Origin: Kineosporia mesophila
GTDB lineage: Bacteria; Actinomycetota; Actinomycetes; Actinomycetales; Kineosporiaceae
Assembly (NCBI RefSeq): GCF_021129235.1
Contig: NZ_JAJOMA010000011.1
Location: forward strand, 1-64,000
Direction of reading: 5' to 3'
Length of the DNA: 64,000 nt
In this document: in pieces, positions 18,670-26,153 of the stretch
Layout: every line of letters starts with the position of its first letter
How positions within the stretch are numbered: position 1 is the stretch's first letter
Notes under the pieces: generated by a model
Seen by the model: the letters and a program-made list of their open reading frames with translations, nothing else
Told to the model about the DNA's origin: nothing
Databases searched by the model: none
Made by a program: the position numbers and the translations under genes

Positions 18670-20166
18670 TTACTCGTCGGAGGTGCTGGTTTCGTCTTTC
18701 GCCGGGGTTCCCAGCTCGGCGGCCAGCGACTCGTACATCGGCTGACCCTCTTCCAGCCAGCCCGCGCGCTGGGGCCAGCCGCGCTGCACGGTCTCGATGA
18801 TGATCCGGTCGAACTCCGGCAGGTCGTCGTCCTGCACCGCGGTGAGGAAGTCGGACCAGTGCATCACCTCGAGATCGGTGAAGTACGGCGCCAGCAGGCC
18901 CTCGGCGCGGGAGATGAACGAGTCGTTCACCACCAGCGTGCGGCCGTCGATCATCGGGGCACTGGTCGACCACGCCCGGAACACGGCAATACCTCGGCCG
19001 GAGGGCGATTTCATGGTGCGGGCGCGGATCGTCACGTCTTTGCGGGTCACCTGGTAGACGGGCACCATCGCCTTCTTCGAGATGCCCATCAGCCGGTAGA
19101 GGTCGTTGTCGGCCTGCTCGTCCTGCACCTGCACCGCGTGGGGGGCCCCGGCCAGCGATCCGGGTGCCTCGCCCCGGGCGATCAGCGCGTCGATCACGGT
19201 CTTCGACCAGACCAGGGCGCCCTGGCTGGTCCAGTGGCTGTCGCCCTTCTGGAACACCGAGCCCGGGGCCTCGTCCTGCGCCGCCTGGAGCTGGTCCCAG
19301 CTGGTCACGACCGGCCCGGTGGCCAGGCCGCCGGTGACCGGCCAGGTCTGCTCGGTCGTGCTGCGTACCTGGTCGGCGCAGGCCAGGAGGGCGTCGGCGC
19401 GCGGGCCGAGGATGTCGCTCATGATCGCCGACTTGTCCGGCGCGATTGCCACCATGATGGATTTGCCGGTGCCGGAAGCGATCTGGGTGAGCTTGGCGAG
19501 CCCGGCCCGGGTCGCGGCGGCGTCGAACGGGTACCGGCAGGGCAGCGTGAAGTCTTCGGAGAGGAACGGTGTGCGGTTCTTGCCCAGCACCACGGCCGGG
19601 TTCAGGCTGGTGCCGAGCCGGTCGCGCGAGGCCTCACCGATCGCTTCGGTGACGTACTGGCGCAGCGCCAGGCGGTCGCGCAGCGCGGCGTCGGTCTGCT
19701 GGGAGTCGGCGCCGCTGAGGATTCCCGAGGGGGAGACGCGCGGGAACGACGTCAGGTCACGGTTCTCGTCGCCCCACGGCAGGGGTGGGTCGAGCAGCCA
19801 GACCGCGAGCAGCGCGACGGCGAACAGGGCTACCAGCACCCGGGCGGCCCTCACGCTGCGCCTGCGCTGACGTTCGGCGCGGAACCGGGCGAGTAGATCG
19901 TCGAGCTCCTGCGCGGCGGAAGAACCCGGCTCGTCCGGTGTCTCGTCCACGCCGGCCTCCGGCGCCGGGTGATGGACGATTTCCAGCCGGTCGGGATGCT
20001 CGGCGTGACGCACAGCGACGGCGAAGGGTGAAGGGGACACGCCGTCGCGGGAGCCGAACCCGCTGAACGACCCGGCCGGTCCGGCTGCCCGGTCGCCCGG
20101 ACCCGACAAATGCTCGGGCTCGTCGTCGTCGGGAAGGATGATGGTTCGGCCCACGAAGAACAGCAT
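18670..20166 (-). CDS. AlgX/AlgJ-like SGNH O-acetyltransferase component
   Basis: 498-residue membrane-anchored protein expected to work outside the membrane with the MBOAT partner in O-acetylating a polysaccharide. The first 100 residues are cytoplasmic and hydrophilic, followed by one membrane helix (about 107-125: ARVLVALFAVALLAVWLL). The extracytoplasmic domain has GDSHWTSQGA, the Asp-x-x-His block of AlgX/AlgJ, and VVNDSFISRAE, where the catalytic Ser is expected (usually in GDSF, here NDSF). It starts 10 bp after the MBOAT stop, so the two are cotranscribed. The acceptor glycan is not known. Confidence 0.83.
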   Translation of the reverse strand: MLFFVGRTIILPDDDEPEHLSGPGDRAAGPAGSFSGFGSRDGVSPSPFAVAVRHAEHPDRLEIVHHPAPEAGVDETPDEPGSSAAQELDDLLARFRAERQRRRSVRAARVLVALFAVALLAVWLLDPPLPWGDENRDLTSFPRVSPSGILSGADSQQTDAALRDRLALRQYVTEAIGEASRDRLGTSLNPAVVLGKNRTPFLSEDFTLPCRYPFDAAATRAGLAKLTQIASGTGKSIMVAIAPDKSAIMSDILGPRADALLACADQVRSTTEQTWPVTGGLATGPVVTSWDQLQAAQDEAPGSVFQKGDSHWTSQGALVWSKTVIDALIARGEAPGSLAGAPHAVQVQDEQADNDLYRLMGISKKAMVPVYQVTRKDVTIRARTMKSPSGRGIAVFRAWSTSAPMIDGRTLVVNDSFISRAEGLLAPYFTDLEVMHWSDFLTAVQDDDLPEFDRIIIETVQRGWPQRAGWLEEGQPMYESLAAELGTPAKDETSTSDE

Positions 20167-20176
20167 GGCAGAACAA

Positions 20177-21631
20177 TCAGAACTGGAAATACAGGAACGG
20201 GCTGAAATCCAGCCAGAGCACCGAGATCACCGCAACCGCCAGCAGGACCGGCGCAGTGACTGCGGCCAGGGGATAGCGGAATGTCAATCCTCCGGAATGC
20301 CCACCGTGAATCAGTTGAAAGCCCGTGGTGTTGCGCGGCAGCAGAAACACCAGTAACCCCAGCATCAGAGCGAGCTCGTTCCAGGGGGTCAGGGTGATGT
20401 AGACGTCTGGTGATGGTTCGCCTCCCTGGAACGTGAACATCGCCTGCCAGACGTCGATCGCCCCGGTCAGCGTCGGGGCCCGGAACGGCACCCAGCTGCA
20501 CACCCCGAACGTCGCCATCGCCGCTCGTCGCAGCGCTGTGAGAAGCATGCCCGGGGTCTGGCGGTGCAGACCCGTGACGCGCTCGGCGAGCAGCGCCAGA
20601 CTGTGCAGCCCGCCCCACACCAGGAATCCCCAGGTCGCCCCGTGCCAGAGGCTGGTCAGGAGAAAGGTGATCAGCAGGGCGGCGTACTCGCGGCGGATTC
20701 CGTGACGGTTGCCGCCCAGGGGAATGTAGACGTAGTCCCGGAACCAGCGCGACAGGGTCATGTGCCAGCGCCGCCAGAATTCGGCGGGCCCGGCCGCGGT
20801 ATAGGGCGAACGGAAATTCTCCGGAAACCGGAATCCGAAGATTGCCGCCAGACCGATCGCCATGTCCGAATAGCCGCTGAAGTCGAAATAGATCTGGATT
20901 GCGTAGGCCAGGGCCCCGATCCAGGCGGTACTGGAGCTGAGACTTCCGCCCGGGGTACCGAAGGCCGCGTCCGCCACGATGCCGGCCGAGTCGGCGATGT
21001 AAGCCTTCTTCGTCAGCCCCCAGGCGAACCGGGTCAGGCCGTAGGTGGCGTTGCCCAGCGTGACCTCCCGGCTGTCCTTCAGCTCGTGGACGATCTCGGA
21101 GTACCGCACGATCGGCCCGGCGATCTGGTGCGGGAAGAGGAACAGGTAGAGCAGGTAGTCGCGGGGCGACTCCTCCGGGGGCAGATCGCCGCGGCCGGCG
21201 TCGACCACGTAGGAGATCGCGTGGAACGTGAAGAAGGAGATGCCCAGGGGGAGTGCCCAGTGGATCTGCGGGGCGCCCGGCCAGGCTGTGGACGCGACGA
21301 ACTGCGTCACCGGGGGCAGGTACTTGTAGAGCACGATCGGCACTAGGACGAGCGCGATCAGGGTGGCGATCTCGCGGCGGGAGGCTGCCGGAAGGGGTTT
21401 CCCGTCCTCGGTTGTGACTCTCGTTCTTGCTCGCCCGGCCGCCCGGGCGCCGTAGAAGCTGACGACGGCCACGTAGAGCAGCACGAACACGTGCCCTCCC
21501 GCACCCCAGACGTAGAACACGATGCTGGCCAGCAGGAGGCAGGCGTTCCGCCACGACCGGGGCACCAGGAGGTAGGCCAGGAGGGTCAGTGGCAGGAAGA
21601 GGAACAGGAACGTCGGCGAGGAGAAGACCAT
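20177..21631 (-). CDS. MBOAT family O-acyltransferase (AlgI-like)
   Basis: 484-residue polytopic membrane acyltransferase that would pass acetyl groups across the membrane for polysaccharide modification. It begins MVFSSPTFLFLFLPLTLLAY, typical of the AlgI/PatA family. The catalytic region LLTSLWHGATWGFLVWGGLHS holds the two conserved His. ALPLGISFFTFHAISYVVDAG and YFDFSGYSDMAIGL are also family hallmarks. It is followed directly by the AlgX-like gene, giving the classic two-component set. The upstream gap to the divergent ATL gene is 162 bp. Confidence 0.93.
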   Translation of the reverse strand: MVFSSPTFLFLFLPLTLLAYLLVPRSWRNACLLLASIVFYVWGAGGHVFVLLYVAVVSFYGARAAGRARTRVTTEDGKPLPAASRREIATLIALVLVPIVLYKYLPPVTQFVASTAWPGAPQIHWALPLGISFFTFHAISYVVDAGRGDLPPEESPRDYLLYLFLFPHQIAGPIVRYSEIVHELKDSREVTLGNATYGLTRFAWGLTKKAYIADSAGIVADAAFGTPGGSLSSSTAWIGALAYAIQIYFDFSGYSDMAIGLAAIFGFRFPENFRSPYTAAGPAEFWRRWHMTLSRWFRDYVYIPLGGNRHGIRREYAALLITFLLTSLWHGATWGFLVWGGLHSLALLAERVTGLHRQTPGMLLTALRRAAMATFGVCSWVPFRAPTLTGAIDVWQAMFTFQGGEPSPDVYITLTPWNELALMLGLLVFLLPRNTTGFQLIHGGHSGGLTFRYPLAAVTAPVLLAVAVISVLWLDFSPFLYFQF

Positions 21632-21793
21632 GTCCGCGATCTGTCGGCGGGAGTGTCCGAGGGGCTGGCGGCTTGGAGGGGCGGTGGCGGGTCAGGGAAG
21701 CTTAGGCCCTTCCGGCGTCCTACTCATCGGGCATCGGTCGAACGGATGAGTCTGCGGCACAGCGGGTCACAGGGATCGTGAGAGAGGTCGGAC

Positions 21794-22168
21794 ATGCCAT
21801 TTCCGCAGGACCCGGTGGCTGGTGATACTGATGATTCGGAAGATGAAAGCGCCTCCACCGCCGAGACCTTCGTCGCCGATGTGCTGGATGTGGTGAACGC
21901 CATCCCGCCGGGGCGCGTCCTGACCTACGGGGACGTGGCCGCACTGATCGGCCGGGGTGGCCCGCGCCAGGTGGGGAAGGTGATGTCCCGGTGGGGCAGC
22001 CTGGCGCCCTGGTGGCGGGTGTTGCGGGCGGGCGGGATGCCGCCCTCCGGGCACGAGGCCCGGGCGCTGGCGCAGTACCGGTCGGAGCGCACGCCGATGC
22101 GGCCGGGCGGCGATCGGGTGGACATGCGGCGGGCGCGCTGGTCTCCCGATGATGACGACGAGAATTGA
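21794..22168 (+). CDS. Alkyltransferase-like protein (ATL, MGMT C-domain family)
   Basis: 124-residue DNA-binding protein of the O6-alkylguanine-DNA alkyltransferase family. It has the helix-turn-helix (IPPGRVLTYGDVAALIG) and Arg-finger region of MGMT, but the active-site PCHR sequence is replaced by PWWRVLRAGG. ATL proteins lack the acceptor Cys; they bind alkylated guanines and channel them to nucleotide excision repair. Damage recognition without alkyl transfer is therefore predicted. An acidic N-terminal extension of about 22 residues precedes the domain. No uvr gene adjoins, but adnAB lies downstream. Confidence 0.9.
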   Translation: MPFPQDPVAGDTDDSEDESASTAETFVADVLDVVNAIPPGRVLTYGDVAALIGRGGPRQVGKVMSRWGSLAPWWRVLRAGGMPPSGHEARALAQYRSERTPMRPGGDRVDMRRARWSPDDDDEN

Positions 22169-22407
22169 GGACGCGGTTGCGCACCTTTCTCGGAGGCGCC
22201 CACCTCTGTGGTGTGTGATCGGGTAATCCCTCGCCTCAGGCCAGGATGTGCCCCGCTGCTGTCTTCCTCGTCCTCGACGGGCATGGCGGCCGGCCTCCGC
22301 AGGCGTGGTCGGTTGTTGTGTATGGCTGCGTCCTGTCGTGTCCGGTGATGTTCTGTCGCGTTCTGTTCGGCCAGGACGCGACCCCGGCATGAGTACGGAC
22401 GGGTGCG

Positions 22408-22459
22408 CGATGTGTACACCTGGTACATCCGGTACCGGGTGTACCAGGTGTACACATCG
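22408..22459. repeat. 52-bp palindrome with GTAC phased every 9 bp
   Basis: The 20-bp left arm (22408-22427) is the exact reverse complement of the right arm (22440-22459). The 12-bp centre contains the palindrome CCGGTACCGG. GTAC occurs five times at exact 9-bp steps, at 22414, 22423, 22432, 22441 and 22450. It can form a cruciform or a long RNA hairpin, or bind a symmetric protein. No T-run follows it, so it is not an ordinary terminator. Confidence 0.9.
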
Positions 22460-22460
22460 T

Positions 22461-22587
22461 CGTCGGCTCTCGTCGGCTCTCGTCGGCTCTCGTCGGCTCT
22501 CGTCGGCTCTCGTCGGCTCTCGTCGGCTCTCGTCGGCTCTCGTCGGCTCTCGTCGGCTCTCGTCGGCTCTCGTCGGCTCTCGTCGGC
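22461..22587. repeat. Tandem array of 10-bp unit CGTCGGCTCT, about 12.7 copies
   Basis: Twelve identical units run from 22461 to 22580, followed by a 7-base partial unit. The array begins one base after the palindrome. There is no unique spacer between units, so this is not CRISPR. Perfect identity suggests recent expansion by slippage. The 10-bp period places each unit on the same DNA face. Confidence 0.95.
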
Positions 22588-22804
22588 AGGCATGGGCAGG
22601 AGTGTGGGCAGGAGTGGGCGTGGCGCGACGGGAGAGTGGTGCGGCAGGGGGCATCCGGCAGGAGGACAGGCCGCCACCGTCCTTCATCCGGCCGACGGGT
22701 GCGTTCCCGGGGAACACCGACCTCCTGGGCGACCTCGGGTGGCGAGACCCGGCGTTCGGTCTGCCCCGGCGCGTCGACCAGGGCCCCGAAGGAGGAGCGG
22801 CGCG

Positions 22805-22851
22805 GATGCGGTGCCGGGGGGATGCGGTGCCGGGGAGATGCGGTGCCGGGG
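22805..22851. repeat. Three direct repeats of a 15-bp unit at 16-bp spacing
   Basis: GATGCGGTGCCGGGG occurs at 22805-22819, 22821-22835 and 22837-22851, each separated by a single base. The last copy ends 84 bp before the adnA start, so the repeats could be operator sites. Confidence 0.85.
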
Positions 22852-22934
22852 ACGGCGACGGCGGTCACGCCGACTGGAGGGGCTGGTTCGTCCGCGGTCC
22901 GACTTGTCGGTGGCTTGTGGTCTGATGTTGGGCC

Positions 22935-25900
22935 ATGAGCACCGCTATCCGTGAGCGTCGTCCGGCCGGGCCCTCCGTCCGGCTGGTCGGTCCCGGGGCG
23001 GGCGGTCGTGATCGGGTGGAGCCGGACCGGTCCCAGGTTCCGCTGACCGGGCTGCGGCAGGGCAGCGGGCCGGTGGTGGTCTTCGGGGCGCCGGGCACGG
23101 GCAAGACCACGATGCTGATCGAGGCGGTCGCGGCCCGCGTGGAACGTGATGGGCTGTCGCCGGGCTCGGTGCTGGCCATCGCCCCGACCCGGGTGGCCTC
23201 GGCACGACTGCGGGAGCGGCTGTCGGCGCGGATCGGGGGCACGGTGCAGGAGCCGATGTCGCGCACCCCGCACTCCTACGCTTTCGGGCTGCTGCACCGG
23301 GCGATGGCGCTCGACGGTTCGCCATCGCCGCGGCTGATCTCCGGCCCCGAGCAGGACCGGATGCTGGCCGACCTGCTCGCCGGGCACGCCGAGGGGCTGG
23401 GGAGCGCGCCGGTCTGGCCCACTTCCACGGGTGACGAGATCCGGCAGCTGCGCGGCTTCCGCGACGAGCTGCGTGACCTGCTGATGCGGGCGGTCGAGCG
23501 CGGGCTCACGCCGGGCGACCTGCGCCGGCTGGGCGAGCTGAACGACCGGCCGGACTGGGTCGCCGCGGCCGAGGTGATGGCCGAATACCTCGACGTCACG
23601 GCGCTGTCGTCCCCGGGCGCCTACGACCCGGCGGGCATCGTCGACGCCGCCACCGAACTGCTGCTCGACGACGAGGAACTGCTCGGGGCCGAGCGCGACC
23701 GGTACCGCCTGGTGGTGGTGGACGACGCGCACGAGCTCACCGTGGCCGCCGAGCACCTGCTGCGGCTGATCGCGGGGGGTGGGCGCGACATCCTCCTGGC
23801 CGGCGACCCGGACTCGGCCACCCAGACCTTCCGCGGGGCCCGGCCGACCGCCCTGGCCGACGCGGTGGATCGGTTCCGGCGGGCCGACGGTTCGTCCGCC
23901 CCGGTCATCACGTTCGGCACGGTGTACCGCCACGGGCCGCAGCTGCGGGCGGTCGCGGGCCGGGTCGCCGAGCGGATCGGGGCGGCGGGCAAGGCTTCCC
24001 ATCGCCTGGTGACCACGAACAGCGCGGCGGGACCGGCGTCGGTCGCGGTCCAGGTCTTCGCCTCACCCGCCCGCGAGGGCGCGTACATCGCCCAGTACCT
24101 GCGGCGTCTGCACCTGGAGCAGCAGGTGCCGTGGCAGCGCATGGCGGTGATCGTGCGGTCCACGAAAGCCACCGCCCCCCTGCGTCGTTCGCTGGGTGCG
24201 GCCGGTGTGCCGGTGGCGATCCCGACGGCCGAGGTTCCGGTGCGTGACGAGATCGCCGTGGTGCCGTTGCGACTGGCCCTGCGCTGCGTGTTGCGGGCGT
24301 CCGAGCTCACCCCCGAGGTGGCCTCCGACCTGCTCACCAGCGCGATCGGGGGCGCCGACGCGATTGCCGTGCGGCGGCTGCGCCAGGCCCTGCGCACCGA
24401 GGAGATCGCCGGTGGGGGCGGCCGGGCCAGCGACGCCCTGCTGGTCGAGGCCCTCGCCGAGCCCTCGCTCCTGGCTGCGCTCGACCCACGGGTATCGGCG
24501 CCGGCCCGGCGCGTCGCCTCGGTGCTCACCGCCGGGCGGGAGGCCGCCGCCGATCCGGACGCCAGCCCGGAGACCGTGCTCTGGGAGATCTGGGACCGCA
24601 CCGGCCTGGCCATCTCCTGGCGCCGCGCCGCCCTCTCCGGCGGTGCCGCGGGCACCCGGGCCGACCGCGACCTTGACTCCGTCATGGCCCTTTTCGAGGC
24701 GGCGGCGCGCTTCACCGACCGTTTCCCGGGGGCCGACGCGCAGGCCTTCCTCGACCATCTCGAGGCCCAGGACGTACCCGCCGACACCCTGGCCGAGCGG
24801 GCCCCCTCCGACGAGGCGGTCGCGCTGGTCACGGCGACCGCGGCGGCCGGGCTGGAGTGGGACGTCGTCGCCGTCGCCGGGGTGCAGGAGGGCGCCTGGC
24901 CCGACCTGCGCCTGCGCGACTCGCTGCTCGGCGGCCAGCGTCTGGCCGAGGTGGTCGACGGTCGCGGCGACCAGGGATTCGTCGCCCAGCGCAAGGCGAT
25001 CCACGACGACGAGCTGCGGCTCTTCCACGTCGCGGTCAGCCGGGCACGCACCCACCTGCTGGTCACGGCGGTGCGCTCGGACGAGGTCATGCCCTCGACG
25101 TTCCTCGACCTGGTCGATCCCGACGGGGTCAGCGGCGACCAGGAGGTGCGGCCCCTGGCCGAGGTGCCGCGCATGATGACGCTGCCCGCCCTGGTCGCGC
25201 AGCTACGGGCCGTGGTCGTCGACCCGCTCACCAAGACGTCCCGGCGGGAAGGCGCGGCCCGCCAGCTGGCCCGGCTCGCGCTCGCCGGTGTGCCCGGGGC
25301 CGACCCGGCGGACTGGTACGGGCTGGCCCCGGTCTCGGTCTCCGCGCCGCTACGGGAATCCCATGCGCTGGTGAAGGTCTCGCCGTCGCAGGTCGACTCG
25401 TTCGACCGCTGCTCGCTGCGCTGGCTGCTCGACGCCTCCGGCGGGCGCCGCACGTCGTCCACGGCCCAGGGGCTCGGCGAGCTGGTGCACGAACTGGCCG
25501 AGGAGGTGCCCGACGGCAACCTGGTCAAGCTGCGCACCCTGCTCGCCGAGCGCTTCGACCGGCTCGGCCTCGGGCAGGGCTGGGTGGCCGACACCGAGCG
25601 CCGGCGCGCGGAGAAGATGGTCGCGCACATGGCCCAGTACGCCGCGCAGGCCCGCGCGGCCGGGCGCACGCTGGTGGCCACCGAGCAGACCCTCCAGGTC
25701 GAGGTGGGCCGCGCGCTCATCCGCGGCAAGGTCGACCGGCTCGAGCAGGACGCGGAGGGCCGGCTCGTCGTCATCGACCTGAAGACGGGCAAGTCGGCGC
25801 CGACCAAGGCCGAGGTGGAACGGCACGCGCAGCTCGGGGTCTATCAGGTGGCGATCGAGGAGGGCGGCCTGGCGCGGGCCGCCGCCCGGGCCGGGCTGAA

Positions 25901-26153
25901 ACTGCCCGAGGGCACGGCCTCCGGTGGTGCGGCCCTGGTGCAGCTGGGGTCGGGCAACAAGAGTGTGCCCGTGCAGCAGCAGCTCCCGCTGTCGAAAGAC
26001 ACCGACCCCCTGTGGGCCTCGAACCTCGTGCAGGGAGCGGCCGAGGGGATGTCCGCCGGGCAGTTCCCGGCCAAAAGCAACAGCATGTGCCGGGTGTGCG
26101 CCCTGCGCCGCGCCTGCCCCGTGCAGAACGAGGGCCGGCAGGTGGGGCGGTGA
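22935..26153 (+). CDS. adnA: AdnA-like helicase-nuclease subunit (UvrD/RecB type)
   Basis: 1072-residue subunit of an AdnAB-type DNA end-resection machine, the actinobacterial counterpart of RecBCD/AddAB. An N-terminal superfamily-1 motor carries Walker A GAPGTGKTT (residues 51-59) and motif II VVVDDAHEL near residue 261. The later motifs VALVTATAAAGLEWDVVAVAG and VAVSRARTHLLV follow. The C-terminal nuclease has IRGKVDRLEQ and LVVIDLKTGKS near residue 947. One Cys near residue 826 (CSLRWLL) with three near 1052 (CRVCALRRAC) fits a 4Fe-4S cluster. The ATG has no strong ribosome binding site. It overlaps adnB by four bases. Confidence 0.93.
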   Translation: MSTAIRERRPAGPSVRLVGPGAGGRDRVEPDRSQVPLTGLRQGSGPVVVFGAPGTGKTTMLIEAVAARVERDGLSPGSVLAIAPTRVASARLRERLSARIGGTVQEPMSRTPHSYAFGLLHRAMALDGSPSPRLISGPEQDRMLADLLAGHAEGLGSAPVWPTSTGDEIRQLRGFRDELRDLLMRAVERGLTPGDLRRLGELNDRPDWVAAAEVMAEYLDVTALSSPGAYDPAGIVDAATELLLDDEELLGAERDRYRLVVVDDAHELTVAAEHLLRLIAGGGRDILLAGDPDSATQTFRGARPTALADAVDRFRRADGSSAPVITFGTVYRHGPQLRAVAGRVAERIGAAGKASHRLVTTNSAAGPASVAVQVFASPAREGAYIAQYLRRLHLEQQVPWQRMAVIVRSTKATAPLRRSLGAAGVPVAIPTAEVPVRDEIAVVPLRLALRCVLRASELTPEVASDLLTSAIGGADAIAVRRLRQALRTEEIAGGGGRASDALLVEALAEPSLLAALDPRVSAPARRVASVLTAGREAAADPDASPETVLWEIWDRTGLAISWRRAALSGGAAGTRADRDLDSVMALFEAAARFTDRFPGADAQAFLDHLEAQDVPADTLAERAPSDEAVALVTATAAAGLEWDVVAVAGVQEGAWPDLRLRDSLLGGQRLAEVVDGRGDQGFVAQRKAIHDDELRLFHVAVSRARTHLLVTAVRSDEVMPSTFLDLVDPDGVSGDQEVRPLAEVPRMMTLPALVAQLRAVVVDPLTKTSRREGAARQLARLALAGVPGADPADWYGLAPVSVSAPLRESHALVKVSPSQVDSFDRCSLRWLLDASGGRRTSSTAQGLGELVHELAEEVPDGNLVKLRTLLAERFDRLGLGQGWVADTERRRAEKMVAHMAQYAAQARAAGRTLVATEQTLQVEVGRALIRGKVDRLEQDAEGRLVVIDLKTGKSAPTKAEVERHAQLGVYQVAIEEGGLARAAARAGLKLPEGTASGGAALVQLGSGNKSVPVQQQLPLSKDTDPLWASNLVQGAAEGMSAGQFPAKSNSMCRVCALRRACPVQNEGRQVGR

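Larger units (their letters stand above)
22169..22934. other. Repeat-rich gene-free region upstream of adnA
   Basis: 766 bp without a supportable gene. It holds, in order, a 52-bp palindrome, a 10-bp tandem array, two copies of GGGCAGGAGTG near 22593-22617 and three copies of a 15-bp unit. Open frames through the array exist on both strands, because a 10-bp period gives the same 10-residue repeat in every frame, but they lack codon bias and ribosome binding sites. The adnA promoter must lie here or further upstream; I could not locate it. Confidence 0.7.

Noticed and set aside
22461-22587. CRISPR array
   Set aside because: Units are 10 bp and directly adjacent without spacers, and there are no cas genes.
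22236-22925. Open frames on both strands through the 10-bp array, with the repeated peptide DESRREPTRA or a related one
   Set aside because: A 10-bp repeat lacking stops opens all frames automatically. There is no ribosome binding site, codon bias or domain outside the repeat, and the frames run into adnA or the ATL gene on the opposite strand.
23621-25807. Long minus-strand open frame opposite adnA
   Set aside because: It is a mirror of the GC-biased codons of adnA; composition is Arg/Ser/Ala-rich with no family motifs.
24857-26149. A longer adnB starting inside adnA
   Set aside because: The added 431 residues are an out-of-frame reading of adnA; the GTG at 26150 overlaps the adnA stop and fits AdnB length.
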